Below are positions 1 to 5,141 of a stretch of DNA of 9,737 bases, one piece after another. The stretch comes from Desulfobacterales bacterium. GTDB lineage: Bacteria; Desulfobacterota; Desulfobacteria; Desulfobacterales; QNYZ01. A program made the translations under genes and the position numbers. Under the pieces are notes generated by a model that did no database searches, was not told where the DNA came from, and worked only from the letters and a program-made list of their open reading frames with translations. How positions within the stretch are numbered: the first letter of the stretch is position 1; every line of letters starts with the position of its first letter. Location: contig JAOZUU010000065.1 of the NCBI GenBank assembly GCA_029938515.1, positions 1 to 9,737 on the forward strand, read 5' to 3'.

Positions 1-140
1 CGAAATAGTGCCCAACTAATTGAAATAACATAGATAATATAAATTCGAATAAAGTTTAGGGCATGACACATCGTAACACAAGCTCTAAGCAAATGCTATA
101 ACCTGTTTCAGGACGGGTTGAAAATTTCGTCGGAACTTTA

Positions 141-203
141 GGTTCCCGGAAAAAGCAAATCCATCCCGCCTGGGAGGGAGGGATTTATTTCTTTCCGGAA
201 ACC
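141..203. terminator. Long two-part hairpin, possible terminator or structured leader
   Basis: The outer arms are GGTTCCCGGAAA (141-152) and TTTCCGGAAACC (192-203), which pair as 12 positions with a single C/A mismatch. Inside them AAATCC-a-TCCC (157-167) pairs with GGGA-g-GGATTT (176-186) around an 8-nt loop. On the + strand the inner GC-rich hairpin is followed by ATTTCTTT, so it could end transcription of a gene lying left of the window. The left outer arm can instead pair with GGAAC at 132-136 (GGAAC-tttag-GTTCC). Two exclusive folds are therefore possible, as in attenuators, but I see no evidence of a ligand or of expression. Confidence 0.45.
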
Positions 204-367
204 TTACTGGATTTGTGAAATTTAATTCCTATTTCTATGTAAAAATTTGCACAAAAATTCGAGCCAAATCGGCGTTTACAATCCTGATGTGCCGCCCATT
301 TCAAGACATCCTGCCATAAGTACTATTATAGCCATATGTTATATCAGGAGTAAAAAAAGAAATATTC

Positions 368-383
368 TTGGCACGATTGTTGA
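368..383 (+). promoter_or_regulatory. Sigma-54-like promoter for the sugar phosphotransferase
   Basis: The sequence TTGGCACGATTGTTGA matches the RpoN consensus YTGGCACG-N4-TTGCW at every defined -24 position and at TTG of the -12 element. The only departure is the C of the -12 GC, which is A here. It points at the gene starting at 586 and would give a leader of about 190 nt. A similar, better site lies before the leftward secreted-protein gene (4727-4743), which raises the chance that both are real. In exosortase/PEP-CTERM loci, exopolysaccharide and surface-protein genes are known to be controlled by RpoN with the PrsK/PrsR two-component system. Applying that here is inference. Confidence 0.5.
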
Positions 384-492
384 ATTAATTATTCTTTTAA
401 TATATTTAACTATAGTTCAGCATTTATATTTCTCACGCTTCATGCTTGGGATAAAGCAGACTGCTCGCTACGTGGTAACCGCAAATGAAGCT

Positions 493-549
493 GCACCGCG
501 AAAAACACTGTTGACTGCTGTGATGGGCTGCCAAAATTATGCGCGGTGC
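493..549. promoter_or_regulatory. GC-rich hairpin in the leader of the phosphotransferase gene
   Basis: GCACCGCG at 493-500 is perfectly complementary to CGCGGTGC at 542-549, enclosing 41 nt. In an AT-rich leader, an 8-bp stem with seven G:C pairs is conspicuous. It ends 19 nt before GGGGAG (569-574), the presumed ribosome-binding site of the gene starting at 586. It could influence translation or protect the transcript. No U-run follows, so it is not a classic terminator. Confidence 0.35.
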
Positions 550-585
550 CTGATTTAGACCGTGACTTGGGGAGATAATGAGGCA

Positions 586-2271
586 ATGTCAAGTGAATAT
601 AGTAACGAAAAGACAATAAACTTAACGCCGGGCATGAGGAAAATCACGGCGCGGCCAAAAAAATTACGGGCAGGATCACAATCTTTTTATAAACTGATAT
701 TGTTTTTCAGTGATTTTGCCATGGTGGCAATCGGTTTGATAATGGGCCTGGGGATTACCGGAATGGATCTATTATCCATTTTGTACACGCCTTGTCCAAT
801 TGTTATTTTAACCGTTTCTTTGGCAGCGATATCATTTTTCCCAACCTATCACCTTTATAATTATCATGTGATATTTCTATTTAAAAACCATTTAAAAAAC
901 ACCGGAAAGGCATACTGCTGGGGAATATTGACGGTAGGCATCATTATGCTCGTATTCGAGTGGTCGGATATTGTGGATACCAATATTAAATTGTTGTTTG
1001 TATCCACATCAATCGCCGCCATCGCCCTTTTGCTGCTCAGCAGATACTTTTGGGAACATCAGCTTCATCTTATCAAAGCGCTGGGAATCGGTTTTATTGC
1101 CATCGGAATCATCTCCATTTTTAGACCGACCGGCAAACCGGCTGTGCTGGAAAACTTCGAATCGATTTACCTGGGTCTTATCTTTGCCGCCGGCCTGTTA
1201 GCGGTGAGCCGGTTTTTTTTATTGCATGTTGTCTTTAATATCTGGGGACGACGGCAATTTAGACGGCAAATCATTATTCTTGGGTCGGATAAGGAGGCAG
1301 CGAGAATAACCAATCACATTATCGATTTAAATGCGCCATTCTGGGTAACTGGGAATATCGATATTAAAGAGGGCCGCAAACTAAATGCCCGGCTGCCAAA
1401 GGATTATTTGGGGAATCTACGTGAGTTGCCGCAAATTGTTGAAAAGGGTAATGTCAACGAAATCGTTATAACCAATAAAAACATTCCCAAACATACGTTG
1501 ATTGCTCTTTTTGATTTTTGTGTTGATTCCGGTATCAATGCCTGGCTCTCGCCTGGCTTGCTTAAAATAATAGATTCAAAATTGTATATTGACAATTTTT
1601 GCGGCTTGGAAATGATCAGGTTCTCCGGACAAAAAAATTCCTGGGTAATCAACAAGTTGAAACACGGGTTCGATGCGCTGATTACCCTGCCTGCATTTAT
1701 AATCCAGCTACCGGTTTTGTTATTCATCGCCCTGGCTATCAAATTGAACTCCAAGGGGCCGGTTTTCTACCTGGCAAAGGCAGTGGGAAAAAACGCCAGA
1801 ATTTTTAACATGTACAAGTTTCGTTCGATGGAGGTGGACAATCAATCCGATCTGCACAAGAATTATGTCACCAAACTGATCAAGGGAGAAATCACCAATG
1901 CCGGTAATAATGGCCAAACGCTGAAGATAACCAATGATCCCCGCGTAACTGCCGTGGGCCGGATATTGAGAAAATTCAGCCTCGACGAGATGCCGCAACT
2001 CATCAACGTGTTAAAAGGGGACATGAGCCTGGTCGGCCCAAGACCATGTTTGCCCTATGAATACGATATATATAAAGAATGGCATAAAAGACGGACCGCT
2101 GTTCGTCCGGGTATCACTGGATTATGGCAAGTCACCGGCCGGAGCGAGGTATCCTTTGAAGATATGATCCTTCTGGATCTGTACTATATGTACAACAGGA
2201 CACTCTTGATGGATTTAAATATTTTATTTGAGACGGTTTTTGTTGTGCTGGGTAAAAAAGGGGCGTATTAA
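586..2271 (+). CDS. Polyprenyl-phosphate sugar-1-phosphate transferase (exopolysaccharide initiation, WbaP/EpsE type)
   Basis: This 561-residue inner-membrane enzyme is predicted to transfer a sugar-1-phosphate from a nucleotide sugar to undecaprenyl phosphate, the first committed step of exopolysaccharide assembly. About six hydrophobic segments lie between residues 36 and 216. They are followed by a soluble Rossmann-like (CoA-binding-3 type) domain at about 226-300 (RRQIIILGSDKEAARI) and a C-terminal bacterial sugar transferase domain (PF02397) from about 357 to 561. In that domain I see the re-entrant helix start KHGFDAL, KFRSM (411-415), the catalytic pair D467-E468 in SLDEMPQL, GPRP (484-487) and RPGITGLWQVTGR (507-519). 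The usual QKRVG-like stretch before KFRSM reads LAKAVG (396-401), so a commonly basic position is lost. I chose ATG 586 because GGGGAG sits 11 nt upstream; an in-frame GTG at 562 is the alternative. The protein is longer than typical family members (about 450-480 residues) because of extra N-terminal membrane segments. The sugar specificity cannot be read from sequence. Confidence 0.92.
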   Translation: MSSEYSNEKTINLTPGMRKITARPKKLRAGSQSFYKLILFFSDFAMVAIGLIMGLGITGMDLLSILYTPCPIVILTVSLAAISFFPTYHLYNYHVIFLFKNHLKNTGKAYCWGILTVGIIMLVFEWSDIVDTNIKLLFVSTSIAAIALLLLSRYFWEHQLHLIKALGIGFIAIGIISIFRPTGKPAVLENFESIYLGLIFAAGLLAVSRFFLLHVVFNIWGRRQFRRQIIILGSDKEAARITNHIIDLNAPFWVTGNIDIKEGRKLNARLPKDYLGNLRELPQIVEKGNVNEIVITNKNIPKHTLIALFDFCVDSGINAWLSPGLLKIIDSKLYIDNFCGLEMIRFSGQKNSWVINKLKHGFDALITLPAFIIQLPVLLFIALAIKLNSKGPVFYLAKAVGKNARIFNMYKFRSMEVDNQSDLHKNYVTKLIKGEITNAGNNGQTLKITNDPRVTAVGRILRKFSLDEMPQLINVLKGDMSLVGPRPCLPYEYDIYKEWHKRRTAVRPGITGLWQVTGRSEVSFEDMILLDLYYMYNRTLLMDLNILFETVFVVLGKKGAY

Positions 2272-2341
2272 GATAAAGAATATAAATCTGACAGGATATG
2301 CAGGATTATTTGCATTTCCGGAAGAAAGGCATAAAGGTTCT

Positions 2342-2376
2342 TCCCGCTATTTGTCTGACGGTGGGATTTTGTTTTC
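2342..2376 (+). terminator. Candidate Rho-independent terminator after the phosphotransferase gene
   Basis: TCCCGC (2342-2347) pairs with GTGGGA (2361-2366), including one G-U pair, around a 13-nt loop. TTTTGTTTTC (2367-2376) follows directly. It lies about 70 nt after the stop at 2271. The stem is short, so termination may be partial, leaving read-through into the FnIII gene possible. Confidence 0.4.
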
Positions 2377-2387
2377 ACTCTTCCATC

Positions 2388-2407
2388 AGGAGGGGTGCAA
2401 CTGAATG
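2388..2407 (+). promoter_or_regulatory. Strong Shine-Dalgarno with only a five-codon ORF
   Basis: AGGAGGGG (2388-2395) is followed nine bases later by ATG at 2405, but that frame stops after five codons (MTKSV). A GTG at 2395 opens 24 codons (to 2469) in the same frame as the FnIII gene, but it overlaps the Shine-Dalgarno. The FnIII start at 2473 has no ribosome-binding site of its own. The strong site may be a relic of a displaced start, or may load ribosomes for re-initiation at 2473. Confidence 0.3.
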
Positions 2408-2472
2408 ACAAAATCCGTATAATCCAGTTGATCCTGTCTACTATCGCTATTTTTCGAATTTTCTATTAATCG

Positions 2473-2916
2473 ATGCAAAAAAAATTCGCCCATAATTTAT
2501 TCCGGAAACTCACCCCTTTTACCCTTACCTTGCTCATCTGTCTGGCAACCCCCGGGTTTGCGATGGATGTCACCCTTGAATGGGATGCCAATTCAGAAAC
2601 CGATCTGGTCGGTTACCGGATTTATTATGATACCGGCTCCGGACCACCCTATGAAGGTACGGGAGCGGCGGGTGGCGACTCGCCCATCGATGTAAAGGCA
2701 ACGGATGTTGAAGTCGGCGCAACCGCTAATTATACAGTGGCCGGATTGGATGAAAATGAAACATATTTTTTCGTGGTTACGGCTTATAACGCCGGCGGCG
2801 ATGAAAGCCGCTACTCCCGTGAAGTCTCCACCGCTGATGATCCCAGCACCGGCACAAGTAATGCGAGCAGCGGGAACGACAGCAGCGGCTGCTTTATCAC
2901 CACTACCGTTTATTAG
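2473..2916 (+). CDS. Small secreted fibronectin type III protein with a truncated CFI-box-like C-terminus
   Basis: This 147-residue exported protein of unknown role is probably a surface or matrix component. Residues 1-30 form a classical signal peptide: basic start MQKKFAHNLFRK, then FTLTLLICLATPGFA with cleavage after GFA. Residues 31-120 are one FnIII fold (VTLEWDANSETDLVGYRIYY, then SGPPYEGTG, ending TYFFVVTAYNAGGDESRYS). A Ser/Thr/Gly/Asn-rich linker (121-138) leads to GCFITTTVY, which resembles the GCFIATAAYGS motif of CFI-box-CTERM proteins. In that family the motif is followed by several dozen more residues; here a TAG comes straight after the Tyr. The gene follows the phosphotransferase on the same strand and overlaps the opposing gene by 14 bp at its 3' end. 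Its FnIII domain resembles that of the opposing protein (shared SGPPYxGTG and SPI). The start rests on the signal peptide, since no Shine-Dalgarno is adjacent. Confidence 0.75.
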   Translation: MQKKFAHNLFRKLTPFTLTLLICLATPGFAMDVTLEWDANSETDLVGYRIYYDTGSGPPYEGTGAAGGDSPIDVKATDVEVGATANYTVAGLDENETYFFVVTAYNAGGDESRYSREVSTADDPSTGTSNASSGNDSSGCFITTTVY

Positions 2917-4585
2917 CCAAAATCGAGGACCGATCAAGACCGGCATAACGTCTGCGGGCCTTTGTAAACTTCATTCCATCCACAACCGTGCTACGGTATC
3001 TTGAGATCACCGTGATCCGGGCCCGCCCGCTGAAAGTATAGGCACCCAGCCGATTCCATCTGTTTCTGTTTCTGTTTTTGCTCTGGTTTACCCGCACAGT
3101 ATCAATCAGTGTATTTCCGTCCCATATTTGAACCGGCACGCTTTTAGCCCTGGCTTTCTTGGTCCATTTAAACGATACAATATATTTACCTTCGAGCTCG
3201 GTTTCAAAGGTATATTTCTTCCGTGACTGGCGACAAAGGACTGAAGTACGGCCATAAGATTTGGTTTTGGTTGACCGCCATCTTCCGGTGGAAGAAGTTC
3301 CGGGATCACCGTTGTCCATGACAATCTTGTCGGGTGATGCGGATGGAAACGTATTCATGTTCTTCACAGCCACCTGGATTTCATCGGACCGGATCGATTG
3401 GCCTTCGGTGTAGCTGGCAATGATCCCCACGGTTTCATCAGCATCCACCGCATGGGTGTTCAGGCCACCCGGGCAGGTCATTTCCGCAAAAGACGCGCCG
3501 GTCGTAATCGCCCAGGTACCCGGCGACACAATCTGATCGGTTCCGTCCGAATAGTGGGCACGACAGGTAAAGGTTGCGCTGGTATCTTCATTTACGCTGT
3601 CGGGACCTTCAATGGCAATGCGGTCAAGCGTGACGATCGTATTATTATTGTTCCTGATATAAATACCCATTTCACTATACTTTGAGTCATACCTAACGGA
3701 CACGGTGCATTGGATATTTTGGTCCACCTCATCCGTACGCAACATGCCATCAGGGGAAATGTCGGCACCGTTGCAGTCCTCATTCCAGGATTCAGCAGGC
3801 ACCGGTGCACTGGTGCCATCGGTGTAATAGGCGATGCAGTTGTAATCTCCAATGGAATTTTCAGCCACGCTTTTGGAGCCTTCAATCGCGATACGGTCAA
3901 GCTCGGGACCGCTGGCACTTTTAATAACGATATCCATTTGGTCAGATCGAGTTATCACCCCTGAATCATAAGAGGCGGAAATCGTACATTTAGTGTCAGC
4001 ATTTACATCTACCACGGTGAGCATGCCGGCCCTGGAGATCTCTGCATCAGCACAATCCACTTCCCAGGATGTGGTACTTACCGGGCGGCTGGTGTCGTTG
4101 TTGAAATGCGCCCGGAGAGTATATTGGGCCGTATTGCTTTGGATGGTCGGGTTTCCTTCGATCTCAATATAATCCAGACCAGGACCAACCGGTTCCGGGG
4201 AAAAATAGGTTACTTCATTGGAATACCGACTTTCATTGGGATCCGGACTTGTATTGTCGTTACATGCCGTAACGGCAAATTGATAGGTAACACCGGCCGT
4301 CAACCCCGTCAACGTATACTCCGGATTATTTTCATTAAAAATTTGCTGACCCACTGGGATTGTGATCGGTGAATTACCTTCAACCAAACCGGTTCCATTA
4401 TAAGGGGGGCCGGAAGGGGTGCCGGAATTGCCTGTTTTGTAGTACAGCTTATATTCGGTCACCTGCTCGGCCGGATCATTGGGATCCCAGGCCACGATGA
4501 TGTCATCTGCTTGGGCGGAGACGGTTGCGGCGGCGATGACAGTCAGGAATATAACAATCAAGGTACTGCGAATCGGGTTATACAT
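2903..4585 (-). CDS. Secreted multidomain protein: FnIII, three Ig-like repeats, golvesin-like C-terminal domain
   Basis: This 560-residue exported protein is probably an adhesin-like or matrix protein; its partner and ligand are unknown. The start ATG at 4585 has AGGAGA five bases upstream and opens a signal peptide (IRSTLIVIFLTVIAAATVSAQA, about 1-26). FnIII spans about 27-128 (IIVAWDPND, YKLYYKTG, SGPPYNGTG, RYSNEV). Three Ig/BIG-like repeats begin at LDYIEIEG (137), LDRIAIEG (229) and LDRIAIEG (320), with a period of 91-92 residues, paired cysteines in each and a recurrent SWE-DC pattern in the first two. Residues 418-542 match the golvesin C-terminal-like domain (MDNGDPGTSSTGRW, then SVPVQIWDG, VRVNQSKN, RWNRLGAYTF, VVDGMKF). 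A basic tail (RRRYAGLDRSSILANKR) reads into the opposing FnIII gene and may not be native. Transcription probably starts at the sigma-54 site 4727-4743. An upstream in-frame ATG at 4675 would hide the signal peptide inside the protein, so I reject it. Confidence 0.85.
   Translation of the reverse strand: MYNPIRSTLIVIFLTVIAAATVSAQADDIIVAWDPNDPAEQVTEYKLYYKTGNSGTPSGPPYNGTGLVEGNSPITIPVGQQIFNENNPEYTLTGLTAGVTYQFAVTACNDNTSPDPNESRYSNEVTYFSPEPVGPGLDYIEIEGNPTIQSNTAQYTLRAHFNNDTSRPVSTTSWEVDCADAEISRAGMLTVVDVNADTKCTISASYDSGVITRSDQMDIVIKSASGPELDRIAIEGSKSVAENSIGDYNCIAYYTDGTSAPVPAESWNEDCNGADISPDGMLRTDEVDQNIQCTVSVRYDSKYSEMGIYIRNNNNTIVTLDRIAIEGPDSVNEDTSATFTCRAHYSDGTDQIVSPGTWAITTGASFAEMTCPGGLNTHAVDADETVGIIASYTEGQSIRSDEIQVAVKNMNTFPSASPDKIVMDNGDPGTSSTGRWRSTKTKSYGRTSVLCRQSRKKYTFETELEGKYIVSFKWTKKARAKSVPVQIWDGNTLIDTVRVNQSKNRNRNRWNRLGAYTFSGRARITVISRYRSTVVDGMKFTKARRRYAGLDRSSILANKR
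3594..4177 (-). repeat. Tandem protein repeat of about 273 bp inside the golvesin-type gene
   Basis: Three copies of an approximately 91-codon unit lie in tandem, beginning at about 4177, 3901 and 3628 and reading leftward. Each begins LD(R/Y)I(A/E)IEG and carries T-C/Y-RAHYxDGT-like and S-W-x-DC-like positions. The DNA at the unit starts is still recognisably similar (CCTTCAAT-GC-AT-CGGTCAAG on the + strand in two copies). This suggests fairly recent duplication of one Ig-like module. Copy-number variation between strains would be a natural expectation. Confidence 0.6.
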
Positions 4586-4663
4586 TATGTTCTCCTGTTT
4601 GTAGTTCGTATTGAAACCGGCACCCGAAAAGGTATTCATTTTCCCCACGCAATGATTAAAAAA

Positions 4664-4686
4664 TTGGGGTCCCAACTAGTTGTGGG
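4664..4686. promoter_or_regulatory. Overlapping palindromes, candidate operator
   Basis: TTGGG-GT-CCCAA (4664-4675) overlaps the perfect palindrome CAACTAGTTG (4673-4682), which is flanked by CC and TGGG. The pair lies between the presumed sigma-54 start point (about 4715) and the ATG at 4585, so in RNA it falls in the 5' leader. A close relative, CCCAACTAATTG, occurs at 11-22 at the window's left edge. No known regulator motif is recognised. Confidence 0.25.
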
Positions 4687-4726
4687 TATATAAGAATCCT
4701 TCCAATAGCGATCAGGTCATACGAAT

Positions 4727-4743
4727 TGCAAATAGAGTGCCAG
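4727..4743 (-). promoter_or_regulatory. Sigma-54 promoter for the golvesin-type secreted protein
   Basis: On the minus strand the bases read CTGGCACTCTATTTGCA. Against the RpoN consensus YTGGCACG-N4-TTGCW this matches TGGCAC, the exact spacing and the whole TTGCA -12 element; only the eighth base (T for G) differs. The transcription start would be near 4715, about 130 nt before the ATG at 4585. The dyads at 4825-4881 lie about 80-140 bp upstream, a usual distance for an enhancer-binding protein. Confidence 0.6.
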
Positions 4744-4824
4744 AAGATGTCACTTGATATTTTTCGTTGATGCGAAAGGCGGGGAGCAGATATGGATGTG
4801 ACGTATCTACCTTATATGCACGTC

Positions 4825-4881
4825 AATTTAGGCAATATACGCAATATATTGTGTATAGGATATACGCCACGACCCTAAATT
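4825..4881. promoter_or_regulatory. Nested dyads, candidate upstream activator site
   Basis: AATTTAGG (4825-4832) and CCTAAATT (4874-4881) form an 8-bp inverted repeat. Between them ATACGCAATATATTGTGTAT (4837-4856) is a 20-bp palindrome with one mismatched pair and the perfect core CAATATATTG. ATATACGC occurs directly repeated at 4835-4842 and 4860-4867, 25 bp apart. The position upstream of a sigma-54 site fits an enhancer-binding-protein site. The identity of the regulator is unknown. Confidence 0.35.
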
Positions 4882-4956
4882 ATGGAAACTCAGACAAATG
4901 AACAAGAATTGAGTTACATTAAATTACATGTGTCATTGGATGTTCACACCTGTTTT

Positions 4957-5000
4957 TTGTAATTCGAATCCCCTGCCTATCAATTACAAGCCAATTACAA
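4957..5000. repeat. AATTACAA inverted and direct repeats
   Basis: TTGTAATT (4957-4964) is inverted at AATTACAA (4982-4989), which is directly repeated at 4993-5000. The 17-nt loop includes TTCGAATCCCC-like sequence that superficially resembles a tRNA T-loop, but no tRNA fold exists here. On the minus strand the run after the stem is A rather than T, so it does not look like a terminator for the amidohydrolase. The function is unknown. Confidence 0.35.
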
Positions 5001-5141
5001 AATGACAGATCGGATTGCTTATACACCATTATATTATCCATGGCATTTAGTGAACATGTAGATATTATTATTATTTTGCCAGACAGGATTGACTGAATTT
5101 TCAGGCTGTTTTGACCCTCTTGGATAAGAATTGTAAAATAT

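Larger units (their letters stand above)
1..585. other. Gene-free 5' region of the exopolysaccharide gene
   Basis: This 585-bp stretch is AT-rich and holds no gene I can support. It contains a long two-part hairpin at 141-203, a sigma-54-like promoter at 368-383, a small hairpin at 443-458 (TGCTT/AAGCA, 6-nt loop) and a GC-rich hairpin at 493-549. If transcription starts about 12 bases past the sigma-54 -12 element, near 395, the phosphotransferase mRNA has a leader of about 190 nt carrying the last two hairpins. I saw no match to a c-di-GMP class I riboswitch or another riboswitch I know. The left 140 bp is probably the spacer to a gene outside the window. Confidence 0.6.
2290..2438. repeat. 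Inverted repeat of the GACAGGAT type bounding about 150 bp
   Basis: GACAGGAT-atg-CAGGATTA (2290-2308) reappears in reverse complement as GACAGGAT-caa-CTGGATTA (2420-2438), matching at 15 of 19 positions. A third relative, AGACAGGATTGACTGAATTT, lies at 5081-5100. Inside the pair, GGATTTTGT (2364-2372) and ACAAAATCC (2408-2416) form another 9-bp inverted repeat. Small dispersed palindromic repeats of this kind are common between genes in some bacterial genomes. This one may be a MITE-like or repetitive extragenic element, but there is no transposase and I see no clear target-site duplication. Confidence 0.45.
4586..5141. other. Gene-free control region between the golvesin-type gene and the amidohydrolase
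   Basis: This 556-bp AT-rich stretch has no supported gene. It holds the ribosome-binding site (4591-4596), overlapping palindromes (4664-4686), a sigma-54 promoter reading left (4727-4743), larger dyads (4825-4881), an AATTACAA repeat set (4957-5000) and one GACAGGAT-type repeat (5081-5105). It also holds the 3' flank of the amidohydrolase gene. CTGAATTTTCAG (5094-5105) is a tiny palindrome without a following U-run on the minus strand, so I see no clear terminator for the amidohydrolase. Confidence 0.6.

Noticed and set aside
60..220. c-di-GMP or other known riboswitch upstream of the EPS gene
   Set aside because: The conserved core sequences of the GEMM-I class are absent; only generic hairpins are present.
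247..558. 103-codon open frame on the + strand starting with TTG, with a hydrophobic stretch
   Set aside because: No Shine-Dalgarno and no recognisable domain. It spans the sigma-54 site and the leader hairpin, so AT-rich chance openness is more likely.
4590..4675. Start of the golvesin-type protein at ATG 4675
   Set aside because: It has no ribosome-binding site and would place 30 residues before an otherwise perfect signal peptide; ATG 4585 has AGGAGA at ideal spacing.
4955..4990. Possible tRNA 3' end or integration site (TTCGAATCCCC)
   Set aside because: The flanking bases do not form a T-arm or acceptor stem and no other tRNA arms are present.
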